64,000 nt of DNA, taken from assembly GCF_042654985.1 (NCBI RefSeq), contig NZ_JBHSMT010000005.1:231440-295439 (forward strand), read 5' to 3'. This DNA comes from Paraherbaspirillum soli (GTDB lineage: Bacteria; Pseudomonadota; Gammaproteobacteria; Burkholderiales; Burkholderiaceae_D). The notes beneath the pieces are model-generated. The model searched no databases. It saw nothing but the letters and a program-made list of their open reading frames with translations, and was not told where the DNA came from. This document shows positions 28,566 to 37,476 of this stretch, in pieces. Every line of letters begins with the position of its first letter. The first letter of the stretch is position 1. The translations under genes and the position numbers were made by a program.

Positions 28566-29261
28566 ATGAATGCCGATCCTTCAGAACTCAAAAAATTCAG
28601 TGACCTCGCTCACCGTTGGTGGGACCCGGAATCCGAATTCCGTCCTTTGCATGAAATCAATCCGCTACGCCTTGAGTGGATCAACTCACGCGCCGTGCTC
28701 GCCGGCAAGAATGTCGTCGACATTGGTTGCGGCGGTGGCATCCTGGCCGAATCGATGGCTAAAAAAGGAGCTACCGTCACCGGTATCGACCTATCGGACA
28801 AGGCGCTCAAGGTTGCCGATCTGCATAGTTTGGAATCGGGCATCCAGGTGCGTTATGAAAAGATTGCCGCCGAAGAGCTGGCAGCCCGCGAGCCAGGAAA
28901 ATTCGATGTTGTTACCTGCATGGAAATGTTGGAGCACGTGCCAGATCCCGCTTCCATCGTGCAAGCCTGCGCCACACTGGTCAAACCAGGCGGCCAGGTC
29001 TTCTTTTCAACGCTGAACCGCAATCCCATGGCCTATCTGCAAGCGGTCTTAGGCGCTGAATATCTATTACGCATGTTGCCCAAAGGTACACATGATTACG
29101 CCAAATTCATCACCCCGGCCGAACTGGCCCAGTTTGCGCGCAATGCAGGCCTGACCGTCGATGTATTGAGAGGCATGAGCTACAACCCGCTCACCAAAAT
29201 CTACTCTCTCAATCAGAATACCGGAGTCAACTATCTGATGGCCTGCACCCGCCCGGCCTAG
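28566..29261 (+). CDS. ubiG: Ubiquinone biosynthesis O-methyltransferase
   Basis: A 231-residue SAM-dependent methyltransferase for both O-methylations of ubiquinone synthesis. Motifs: KKFSDLAHRWWDPESEFRPL at the N-terminus, SAM motif I VVDIGCGGGILAESMAKKGA, and VTCMEMLEHVPDPASIV. The start at MNADPSELKKF follows the usual beta-proteobacterial N-terminus; ATGs at 28557 and further upstream are possible and no ribosome site decides. It precedes gph as in related genomes. Confidence 0.93.
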   Translation: MNADPSELKKFSDLAHRWWDPESEFRPLHEINPLRLEWINSRAVLAGKNVVDIGCGGGILAESMAKKGATVTGIDLSDKALKVADLHSLESGIQVRYEKIAAEELAAREPGKFDVVTCMEMLEHVPDPASIVQACATLVKPGGQVFFSTLNRNPMAYLQAVLGAEYLLRMLPKGTHDYAKFITPAELAQFARNAGLTVDVLRGMSYNPLTKIYSLNQNTGVNYLMACTRPA

Positions 29262-29270
29262 CGTCGAAAA

Positions 29271-29299
29271 GGAACTGCTATAGCAGTTCCTTTGCTTTT
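29271..29299 (+). terminator. Terminator after ubiG
   Basis: The perfect 8-base arms GGAACTGC / GCAGTTCC with loop TATA are followed by TTTGCTTTT. It lies ten bases after the ubiG stop and 30 bases before gph, so gph may have its own promoter or be reached by read-through. Confidence 0.7.
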
Positions 29300-29329
29300 C
29301 CTTCTCAACGATCAAGCTCAGGAAACATC

Positions 29330-30010
29330 ATGCCCCTGCCCATACCACGCGCGATTCTTTTCGATCTGGATGGCACACTTGCCGACACCGCACCGGATCT
29401 GGCAGCGGCTCTTAACCGCCTGCGCAATGAGCGCGGATTGACAAGTACACCGTTCGAGCAGCTGCGCCCATTCACTTCGGCAGGTGCACGCGGTTTGATC
29501 GGCGCCTCGTTCGGGCTCAAGCCCGGCGATGACGGCTATGAAGAGTTGCGCGTCGGATTCCTGGATAACTATGCCGCGGCATTAGCGATCAACAGCACCT
29601 TGTTCGATGGCATTCCCGCGCTGTTAAAAAACCTGCGCCAGCGCAATCTGGGGTGGGGAGTCGTGACCAACAAGGCGGCGCGCTTTACCGATCCATTGCT
29701 ACCCCAGATCGGCCTTGAACACGCAGACTGTGTCATTTCCGGCGACACCACGGCGCATTCGAAACCGCATCCGGCACCGCTGCTGGAAGCGGCACGGCGC
29801 CTGAACCTGCAACCGCATGAGTGCTGGTATGTCGGCGACGATCAGCGCGACATCCAGGCCGGACGCGCTGCCGGCATGGTCACGGTAGCCGCTGGCTGGG
29901 GCTATTGCGGCCAGATTGAACCGGTTTCCTGGGAAGCAGATGCACTAATCAATACACCCTTCCAGTTGCTGGAGTTATTGCAAGAATCACTGCCGCAATC
30001 ATCTCTGTAA
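29330..30010 (+). CDS. gph: Phosphoglycolate phosphatase (HAD family)
   Basis: A 226-residue HAD phosphatase. Motif I is AILFDLDGTLADTAPDLAAA, motif II GWGVVTNKAA, motif III KPHPAPLL and motif IV YVGDDQRDIQAGRAAGM. These match the Gph/PGP subfamily that removes phosphate from 2-phosphoglycolate; assignment within HAD enzymes rests on context (next to ubiG) and length. The start follows AGGAAA by five bases. Confidence 0.88.
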   Translation: MPLPIPRAILFDLDGTLADTAPDLAAALNRLRNERGLTSTPFEQLRPFTSAGARGLIGASFGLKPGDDGYEELRVGFLDNYAAALAINSTLFDGIPALLKNLRQRNLGWGVVTNKAARFTDPLLPQIGLEHADCVISGDTTAHSKPHPAPLLEAARRLNLQPHECWYVGDDQRDIQAGRAAGMVTVAAGWGYCGQIEPVSWEADALINTPFQLLELLQESLPQSSL

Positions 30011-30255
30011 GACGTTCACTCAATAATAAAAGCCGCACGTACCGAGCGGCATTTAACGCATCCCCGTCGATACGAAGCTGCTCACCGCATGGAACGAGTG
30101 GCTAGCCATACATCGGCTTTGGCCGAATGATATGAATGCTGGACAGCATCTTGAACGCAACCAACAGTGAGCAGTAATATCCGGATAGTTTCTGATAAAT
30201 TCGCGAGCGATGCTCCTGGCAGATTGCAGGCATCGTTGCACCGCAAGGAATAAAT

Positions 30256-33200
30256 ATGGCACATGTTCCCCGCCCCTCCTGGTTGCCGCGCGCATTGCGC
30301 TGGACCGGCATTTCCATTGCCGTTTTGCTGGGATTGGCATTGATCAGCTGGCTGAGCGTCCCGCCATTGGCAAAGCGGCTGGCAGAAGGACAAATCGAAA
30401 CTCAAATCGGGCGCAAAGCGACCATCGGCAAGATCGATTTCAACCCCTTCACAATCACGCTGACAGCATCCGATTTCACGCTGTATGAGCAGGACAAATC
30501 GACGCCGGCATTTTCTGCGAAATCCTTGCGGGTGAACGCGTCGTTGGCGTCGGTGTTCAAATTGGCCCCCGTGCTGAACGAAGCAAAGCTGGTCAGCCCC
30601 AGTCTGCATATCGTCCGTACCAGCGCCGAAGGTATTGGCCGCTACAATTTTTCGGACGTGATCGAGCGCATTCTGGCGATGCCGAAGAGTGAAAAGCCGG
30701 CGCAATTTTCTGTCGCCAATATCCAGCTTGAAAATGGCACGATCAAGTTCGACGACAAGGTCACCGGCAAGCAAGTCAACATAGAAACGCTCAACATCGG
30801 CCTACCGTTCGTATCCAATTTCCCCAGCGCGGTCGACACTTTTGTGCAGCCACAATTGAGCGCCAAAATCAACGGCTCCCCGTTCGATCTGAAAGGGCGC
30901 ACCAAGCCATTTTCCGGCAGCAAGGAAACATCGCTGGCGTTCGATATCGACAAACTTGATGTCGCCAGCTACGTCGCATTTTCACCGGTACAACTGCCGC
31001 TCACGATCCAAAGCAGCAAGTTATCGACCAAACTCGACCTGAGCTTTGCGCGGAATAAAGACGTACCCGAAGTCATCCTGTCCGGCACGGTCAATCTGGA
31101 CGATGTCGCGCTTGTCGACAAGAGCGCCGCGCCATTGTTTAAAGCCAAGGCGATTGGGGCCAAGATCCGCAAACTGAATGTCCTTACCGGCAGCGCCGCA
31201 CTCGATCAAATCGAGCTCCAGGCACCAGAGGTATGGGCCAGCCTGAACGCCAACCGCACACTCAACTGGGCTACGCTCAATCCTCCCGCAACCGCGCCCG
31301 CCAGCGCCACCAACGCCGCCAATAAAATCAATCGCCCGGCGCCAGAATTGACACTGGCCCAGCTCAGCATCCACAACGGCGTTGTCAACTGGTCCGATGC
31401 CGCCAACGCCTCACCGCCAGCCAATCTGCAGGTGAAACATATAATGCTGGACGTTAAGCAACTGTCGCTGGCGACAAATGCCAAGCCGGCCGCAGTAACG
31501 CTTTCGACCGGCACCGAAGGCGATCAACACATTCAGTTCAGCGGCCAGATCAGTCCGGCCAAAGCTGCCGTCACAGGCCAGGTCAGCATCGATGGCTTAT
31601 CGCTGGCACATTATCAGCCCTACCTCAATGGCTCGTTGGCGGCCGATCTCTCAGGCCAGCTATCGTTAAAAACACAGATTGCCGTCGAAGGTCAACGAGT
31701 TCAACTGAATCAATTGGACGCAGCTCTCGACGACTTGAAAGTTGCCGCAAAATCCAGTGCCAACGGCAGCATCGGCGCCTCAAAAATCCGCCTGGAAAAT
31801 GCCGACCTCAACACCGAGACGCATACCTTCAACGCTGCCGCATTACGCTTGACCGGAATCCAGGGCGATGTACGGCGTGACGCGCAGGGCAAAATCAATT
31901 TGCAGCAATTTGTCGCCGGCTCTGGAAAATCCGATAAAACCAGCGACGGCAGCGCCACAAAAAGCGCACCAGCCTGGGTCGCCAATATCAACCAGATTGC
32001 CGTCGCCGACAGCGCCCTTTCCTACAGCGACAACTCGGTAAAGCCAGCGGTCGCGGTGCGCGCAGATGCCTTCAATCTGACCGTCGACAATGTCTCCAGC
32101 GCGCTCGACAAGCCGATCAAGATCGCACTGCAAACCAACCTCAACAAAAGCGGCAAGCTGGCGATCAGCGGTAGCGCTGCACCGCAGCTGAAATCAATTG
32201 ATCTTGCGCTTGATGCCCAAAACCTGCCGGTCGCCGCTTTACAGCCTTATTTCACCGACCTCCTGAATGTCACGCTGACCACAGGTCAAGCCACCGCCAA
32301 AGGCAAACTTTTGCTGATACCGCCGATCGGCCAGCAAGCATTTGCGAGCAATTACAGCGGCATGCTGCGACTGACCAATTTCCGCATGCTGGACAAAGAT
32401 AGCATTGGCGAATTCCTGAGATGGAAAACACTGGATATCAGTGGCATCGATGCCCGCATAGGCGGCGCACGCCAGAACGTGACTTTGGGAAAAATTTCGC
32501 TCGACGATTTTTTTGCGCGCGCGATTCTGTCCGAAGCCGGCAAGCTCAATCTACAAAATATCGTGGTATCGAAAACCGCCGCAACACCGGCTCCCCCCGC
32601 ACCAGCAGTGCCGCCGCAAAAGACTGCCCAGGTCACTGCCGCCGGCACCACCACCGTGGCGCCAATCACACCTGCCGCACCGAAAGCCAATGCTCCAGTG
32701 ATCAAGATCGGACAGATCGTGCTCAAAGGCGGCAACATCAACTACACCGACAATTTCGTCAAACCGCACTACACAGCCAACCTGACCGGCATGGGCGGCA
32801 CCATCGGTGCGATCGCATCAGACCAACCGCAACCGGCTGCCATCGATTTGAACGGTAAGATCGACAACGATGCGCCGGTCACGATTTCCGGCTCGCTGAA
32901 CCCGCTATTCAAACCGATGTTCCTCGATATCAAAGCCAGCGCCAACGACGTTGAATTGCCAGGCCTGACGCCGTATGCAACCAAATACGCCGGCTATGCG
33001 ATCGAAAAAGGCAAGCTATCGATGGACGTCAGCTATCACGTCGAAAACGACAAGCTGATCGCCCAGAACAATCTCCGCATCGATCAACTGACATTCGGCG
33101 ACAAAATCGATAGCCCGACGGCTACCAAGTTGCCGGTACTGCTGGCAGTGGCATTACTGAAAGACCGAAATGGGCAGATCAATATCAACCTGCCGATTTC

Positions 33201-33891
33201 AGGCACCTTATCGGATCCTGACTTCTCGATCGGCGGCATCATCGGCCGCATCTTCGTCAATCTGATCGTCAAGGCCGTCACCTCCCCGTTCGCCCTCATC
33301 AGCTCAGCCTTCGGCGGCGGCGGCAGTGACGAACTGGGCTACGCTGAATTCAATCCCGGCTCCGCAACACTGACTGCAGCAAGCCAGAGCAAGCTGGATA
33401 CGATAGCCAAAGCATTGATCGAGCGGCCGGCCTTAAAGATGGACATCACCGGCCGGGTCGATCCGCAAAGCGACACTGACGGCGTGCGCCAGGAAAGCCT
33501 GAGCCGCAAACTGAAGGCACTGAAACTCAAAGACGCACTAAGCCAAGGCCAGGAATTGCAGTGGGAAGAAATTACACTCACCGATGCCGAGAAGACGCAA
33601 TACCTGGAAAAAGTGTACAAGTCCGAGAAATTCGACAAACCACGCAATGCGCTCGGTTTCGCCAAGTCATTGCCTGCCGCCGAAATGGAAAAACTGATCA
33701 TCGCCAATACCCCAGTCACGCAGGATGCGCTCCAGGCATTGGCGGAGCAACGAGCAGAAGCAGTACGCAACTATTTGGAAAGCAAGGGCCACATCCCGCT
33801 GGAGCGGATTTTCCTGATAGCGCCGAAACTGAACGCCGACGGCATCAAGGACAAGGGTCAACCGAACCGGGCTGACTTCTCACTTAAGTAG
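30256..33891 (+). CDS. AsmA-like DUF748 domain protein
   Basis: A 1211-residue protein anchored by one N-terminal membrane helix (ISIAVLLGLALISWLSV) and then periplasmic. DUF748 proteins belong to the AsmA-like group, some members of which form long bridges that move phospholipids between membranes. Repeated LDL/LSG beta-rich segments, a Pro/Ala linker near residue 780 and the DUF748 motif YAEFNPGSATLTAASQSKLD near residue 1025 are visible. The C-terminal ~190 residues are OmpA-like in layout (LAEQRAEAVRNYLESKGHIP). The start follows AGGA by eight bases. Length is typical. Function here is inferred only from the family. Confidence 0.85.
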   Translation: MAHVPRPSWLPRALRWTGISIAVLLGLALISWLSVPPLAKRLAEGQIETQIGRKATIGKIDFNPFTITLTASDFTLYEQDKSTPAFSAKSLRVNASLASVFKLAPVLNEAKLVSPSLHIVRTSAEGIGRYNFSDVIERILAMPKSEKPAQFSVANIQLENGTIKFDDKVTGKQVNIETLNIGLPFVSNFPSAVDTFVQPQLSAKINGSPFDLKGRTKPFSGSKETSLAFDIDKLDVASYVAFSPVQLPLTIQSSKLSTKLDLSFARNKDVPEVILSGTVNLDDVALVDKSAAPLFKAKAIGAKIRKLNVLTGSAALDQIELQAPEVWASLNANRTLNWATLNPPATAPASATNAANKINRPAPELTLAQLSIHNGVVNWSDAANASPPANLQVKHIMLDVKQLSLATNAKPAAVTLSTGTEGDQHIQFSGQISPAKAAVTGQVSIDGLSLAHYQPYLNGSLAADLSGQLSLKTQIAVEGQRVQLNQLDAALDDLKVAAKSSANGSIGASKIRLENADLNTETHTFNAAALRLTGIQGDVRRDAQGKINLQQFVAGSGKSDKTSDGSATKSAPAWVANINQIAVADSALSYSDNSVKPAVAVRADAFNLTVDNVSSALDKPIKIALQTNLNKSGKLAISGSAAPQLKSIDLALDAQNLPVAALQPYFTDLLNVTLTTGQATAKGKLLLIPPIGQQAFASNYSGMLRLTNFRMLDKDSIGEFLRWKTLDISGIDARIGGARQNVTLGKISLDDFFARAILSEAGKLNLQNIVVSKTAATPAPPAPAVPPQKTAQVTAAGTTTVAPITPAAPKANAPVIKIGQIVLKGGNINYTDNFVKPHYTANLTGMGGTIGAIASDQPQPAAIDLNGKIDNDAPVTISGSLNPLFKPMFLDIKASANDVELPGLTPYATKYAGYAIEKGKLSMDVSYHVENDKLIAQNNLRIDQLTFGDKIDSPTATKLPVLLAVALLKDRNGQININLPISGTLSDPDFSIGGIIGRIFVNLIVKAVTSPFALISSAFGGGGSDELGYAEFNPGSATLTAASQSKLDTIAKALIERPALKMDITGRVDPQSDTDGVRQESLSRKLKALKLKDALSQGQELQWEEITLTDAEKTQYLEKVYKSEKFDKPRNALGFAKSLPAAEMEKLIIANTPVTQDALQALAEQRAEAVRNYLESKGHIPLERIFLIAPKLNADGIKDKGQPNRADFSLK

Positions 33892-33940
33892 CAATTTACG
33901 CTGCAACGTGAATACTGGAACGGGGGATTACGCGACGGCC

Positions 33941-33971
33941 CTCACAGAGAGTGTACTAAGTGCGTTACAAT
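33941..33971 (+). promoter_or_regulatory. Candidate ssrA promoter
   Basis: A TACAAT -10 box at 33966-33971 lies 12 bases before the mature tmRNA 5' end. A weak -35 (CTCACA, 33941-33946) is 19 bases further upstream, longer than ideal. Confidence 0.4.
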
Positions 33972-33983
33972 ATCGATCTGCTT

Positions 33984-34346
33984 GGGGGCGACCTGGTTTC
34001 GACGTGGGTTACAAAGCAGCGCAGGGCATACCGAGGACCGACTACCTCGTAAATACAATCGGAATAGATCTAACTGCAAACGATAACTCGTACGCACTAG
34101 CCGCTTAATAACCGGTTAGCTCTACACCATCTCGTCCCTGGGGTGGGCTGGTAAAACAGCAGTAGAGTCATATACAGGGAATCGCTTTTAGTCGGGTTAC
34201 TTGGCTAAAAGTTAAATTTAGGTGACTCGCCTGAACGAAGCGCGTGCGTCCGCGTCGGCTGGGTTAAATCAAATGGCAGCACTAAGTATGTAGAACTGTC
34301 TGTAGAGGACTTGCGGACGCGGGTTCGATTCCCGCCGCCTCCACCA
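33984..34346 (+). ncRNA. ssrA: Transfer-messenger RNA (tmRNA)
   Basis: The 5' end GGGGGCGACCTGGTTTCGAC and the 3' end ending in CGCCTCC-ACCA form the alanine-type acceptor stem with the expected G3-U pair. The resume frame encodes the tag ANDNSYALAA followed by TAA (about 34075-34108). The T-arm sequence GGTTCGATTCC is intact. With SmpB, it rescues stalled ribosomes and tags the truncated peptide for degradation. The 3' end is the attachment site of the genomic island that follows and remains complete, so the gene should still work. Confidence 0.97.
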
Positions 34347-34351
34347 ATATT
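34318..34351 (+). repeat. attL: left attachment site within ssrA 3' end
   Basis: The 34-base core covers the T-arm, acceptor strand and CCA of tmRNA plus AATATT. It is identical to 62030-62063. The orientation is direct, as required for excision. Confidence 0.88.
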
Positions 34352-34381
34352 TACTTTAAAATCAAGTATTTAGAATCATAG

Positions 34382-34452
34382 AGCTGTCATTAATTGGGTT
34401 GTTTTTGGGCTGTTTTGGCTCAAGAATGCCAGGTTAATGACAGCTTTTTTAT
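34382..34452 (+). terminator. Long-armed terminator replacing the original ssrA terminator
   Basis: Perfect 12-base arms AGCTGTCATTAA / TTAATGACAGCT are separated by about 40 bases and followed by TTTTTTATTTT. It lies 36 bases past tmRNA, within the island. Confidence 0.6.
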
Positions 34453-34466
34453 TTTCAAGCGAGGTA

Positions 34467-34491
34467 GATTCAATGCCCGCTGCCTCCGCCA
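34467..34491 (+). repeat. Degenerate copy of the ssrA 3' end (old attachment site?)
   Basis: GATTCAATGCCCGCTGCC-TCCGCCA matches 34322-34346 at 20 of 25 positions. It is in the same orientation and may be a relic of an earlier or tandem insertion. Confidence 0.5.
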
Positions 34492-35087
34492 GTTCAAACC
34501 ACGCCGGACCGCCGTAGACCGCGTGAATACACGGGGTTGCAAAAAACTGCGCAGTCTGACGATGACTCAAAACGTCTCCGTTTTCGCCCAGATATCGCCC
34601 AAAGTTTACTTAGGCGAGCACTCCCGAAACTCACCTTGTCGGAGCGTTACGACAACTATCTGGCCGATGCTGGTCATTTCATTAATTCAATGAAAAACAT
34701 TCCAGGTAGATATTTGCTCTGCGAGCGGGCCGTATCAATTCCATGTCATGGACACCTCCAAGCCCACCTCAACGAGCTGCATATGATCGAGCCAATCAGC
34801 TAGTAGCTGATTTCACCGTTGGCAGCTCATCCCATAATCCTTTGCACATTTGACGTTGCATTGTAGAAACAAACAGCTGTGCACTCCACCATCTGCAAAA
34901 CCCAGTTGCAGCATCTGCCTAGCTTTCCGGTAACACAAAATTGCAATATATTCACTCCCCCCTTTGCACTGGTTGATGTACGGCATTATTTTTAACGGGA
35001 AAGATGATCCCGGTGCAAGGGAGTGAAGCGCTGGTCGCCGTATCTGAACGCTGATTCGAAGCCGGACGAAAGAAATTTTAGATTAGC

Positions 35088-35127
35088 AAACCATGGTCAT
35101 GCTGCTCCGGCAAGACCATGGTTTTTT
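35088..35127 (+). terminator. Terminator-like hairpin just before the Rhs genes
   Basis: Perfect 11-base arms AAACCATGGTC / GACCATGGTTT with a 15-base loop are followed by a T run. It ends 19 bases before the first Rhs start codon and has no gene directly upstream, so it may be an attenuator or an insulating terminator. Confidence 0.65.
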
Positions 35128-35145
35128 ACGTGTACATAAAAGGGA

Positions 35146-37476
35146 ATGTTGATGGCGGGTTTTGGAATGGCAAATATGGTCAGTCGCGGGCGCTTGTTGG
35201 ATTGGTTTGTCGATCTGGGTTCTATGCAGTATCGGAATAATTTATTTAAACGAAGCGTCGTCGGCGTCGCAATTGCGGTGGTGATGACGTTTGCGCACCA
35301 ATTTGCGCATGCTGAGTCGGTTGTTTATAACCAGTGGGGAGGTGACAATTGGATTAATCACTTCTCTACGCCGCAGGCTGCTTGTGACGCGTGGGGTATA
35401 GCGACCAATTCCGGTTCCTATGTCGCTGGCGAGACCGGCCCAGGTGTTGATTCGGTTGGTTGCATTGGCGCTAGGCCTATTTTGGTCTATTCAGTTGGCG
35501 TATGCCTGAGCGGAGCAGCTAAGGTTAGCTCGACGCAATGCGCAGATCCGACGAAGCCGCCACCGCCTCCTCCACCGGCTCCTGACCCTGCCTGCAAGCC
35601 AGAGCCAAGAAGTCCAAACGGCTGCACCAGTGATCCAGCTAAAGCTTCAGCAGAGAAGAGGGAGGGGCCGCCGTCTTACTGCCCCAAAGGCAATCCGATC
35701 GACCATGGCACCGGCAACAAATTGCAATTGGAATCGGACTACCTCGGCGTCGGCAGTGTCGGCTTGAGATTGCAACGGACCTACAATTCCATTGGCCACC
35801 GCAATGGCCGCTACGGCGCGCGCTGGACTGGTAACTATGAGCGGATGGTGTTGACCAACCCGGCCTTTCCAAACAATGCCAGCGTCCGGCGCGGCAATGG
35901 CAAAGCGTTCAACTTCGTGTTGAATAACGGCAGCTACCAGCCAGATGGCGACATTACCGACCGCCTGACGCGACAAGCGGACAGCGCAGGCAATGCCACC
36001 GGCTGGCAATATCAAGTCGCCGCCGATCAGTCGCTGGAAAGCTATGATGCGGACGGCAAACTGATCGGCATCAAGAGCCGCGCAGGCTTGGTACAAACGC
36101 TGAGTTATTCGGATGCGACGACCCCGGCCGCGATTGCGCCGCAGCTCGGCTTGCTAATCCGGGTAACCGACACCTTCGGTCATCAGCTCAATTTCGTCTA
36201 CGACAGCAGCAGCCGTGTCGTGCAAATGACCGACCCGGCTGGCGGCATCATTGCCTACAGCTACGACAGCGCCAACCACCCGAGTACCGTCACCTACCCG
36301 GACGGTAAGGTGCGCACCTATGTGTACAACGAACCGGTCTATACACAAGGCGCCGATCTGTGGAATGGATTGACCGGCATCGTCGATGAGAATGGCGTGC
36401 GTTTTGCGACCTTCAACTTCGACAGCAACGGCAACGCAATCTCGACCGAGCATGCCGGCGGCGTCGAGAAATACAGCATCACCTACCCGCAACTGGGCAG
36501 CCAAAGCACGGTCACCGATCCGCTCGGCAACGTGCGCACTTACAACTTTCAAACTATCCAGAATACGCTGCGCTACACCGGAGAGAGTCAGCCGGGCGGT
36601 GCCGGTTGCGGCGCTGCGGCCAGCAACGTCAGTTACGACGCCAACGGCAACGTCGCCAGCCGCACCGATTTCAACGGTGCCGTCACGACCTACAGCTATG
36701 ACCTGGCGCGCAATCTGGAAACCAGCCGTGTCGAAGCGGCCGGCACGCCGCAGGCGCGCACTATCAGCACCCAATGGCACGCGAGCTTCAGCCTGCCGCT
36801 CAAGATCGCCGAGCCGAAGCGCGTAACGACTTATGCCTACGATGCATCCGGCAATCTGCTCAGCAAGACCGAGCAAGCGACCAGCGACGCGACCGGCGCC
36901 CAAGGCTTAACGCCGACCGTGACCGGCACCGCCCGCACCTGGAGCTACACCTACAACAACCTCGGTCAGCTATTGACCGCCACCGGTCCGCGCACCGATG
37001 TCGTCGATAAAACGACCTATGTCTACGACAGCAACGGCAACCTGAGCACGATCACCAACGCCGTCGGCCAAGTGACGACCTTGTCGAACTACGACGCCAA
37101 CGGCCGCGTCGGCAGCATCGCCGATGCCAATGGCGTCACCACCGCACTCACCTACAGCCCACGTGGCTGGCTGACCGGCAAGAGCGTCACCGCCAACGGC
37201 ACGACCGAGAGCACCAGCTACCGCTACGACGGCGTCGGCCAGTTGACCCAGGTCACGCTGCCGAATGCGTCGACCGTCAGCTACAGCTACGACCCGGCGC
37301 ACCGCTTGACCAAGATCGCCGACAGCGTCGGCAACAGCATCGTCTATACCTTGGACAACATCGGTAACCGGATCAGCGAGCAAGTCAAAGATCCGAGCGG
37401 CGCATTGGCGCGGCAGACCAGCCGTGTCATCGACGCGTTGAATCGCATACAACAAATTACCGGAGCAGCGCAATGA
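35146..37476 (+). CDS. Rhs/YD-repeat protein, N-terminal half of a split Rhs system
   Basis: A 776-residue exported protein. If translated from the internal ATG at 35224 (MQYRNNLFKRSVVGVAIAVV) it has a textbook signal peptide cut near AHAES; the frame also allows 26 more residues. A Pro-rich linker is followed by a DUF6531-type region (KGNPIDHGTGNKLQLESDYL) and more than ten YD repeats. It ends in a YD repeat (NRIQQITGAAQ) without the Rhs core-closing motif or a toxin tail. The stop overlaps the next start as ATGA, so the second Rhs gene is coupled. No VgrG, PAAR or EagR gene is visible, which argues against a type VI route. Confidence 0.88.
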   Translation: MLMAGFGMANMVSRGRLLDWFVDLGSMQYRNNLFKRSVVGVAIAVVMTFAHQFAHAESVVYNQWGGDNWINHFSTPQAACDAWGIATNSGSYVAGETGPGVDSVGCIGARPILVYSVGVCLSGAAKVSSTQCADPTKPPPPPPPAPDPACKPEPRSPNGCTSDPAKASAEKREGPPSYCPKGNPIDHGTGNKLQLESDYLGVGSVGLRLQRTYNSIGHRNGRYGARWTGNYERMVLTNPAFPNNASVRRGNGKAFNFVLNNGSYQPDGDITDRLTRQADSAGNATGWQYQVAADQSLESYDADGKLIGIKSRAGLVQTLSYSDATTPAAIAPQLGLLIRVTDTFGHQLNFVYDSSSRVVQMTDPAGGIIAYSYDSANHPSTVTYPDGKVRTYVYNEPVYTQGADLWNGLTGIVDENGVRFATFNFDSNGNAISTEHAGGVEKYSITYPQLGSQSTVTDPLGNVRTYNFQTIQNTLRYTGESQPGGAGCGAAASNVSYDANGNVASRTDFNGAVTTYSYDLARNLETSRVEAAGTPQARTISTQWHASFSLPLKIAEPKRVTTYAYDASGNLLSKTEQATSDATGAQGLTPTVTGTARTWSYTYNNLGQLLTATGPRTDVVDKTTYVYDSNGNLSTITNAVGQVTTLSNYDANGRVGSIADANGVTTALTYSPRGWLTGKSVTANGTTESTSYRYDGVGQLTQVTLPNASTVSYSYDPAHRLTKIADSVGNSIVYTLDNIGNRISEQVKDPSGALARQTSRVIDALNRIQQITGAAQ

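Larger units (their letters stand above)
34347..35145. other. Left island margin, no convincing gene
   Basis: About 800 bases with a long terminator hairpin (34382-34452), a degenerate third copy of the ssrA end (34467-34491) and a second terminator-like hairpin (35088-35127). Short frames exist (for example 34537-34803) but show no recognisable family or ribosome site, so I do not call them. Confidence 0.6.

Noticed and set aside
34537..34803. 88-codon frame at the left island margin
   Set aside because: No ribosome site, no family, and it sits in a stretch that looks like debris between attachment sites.
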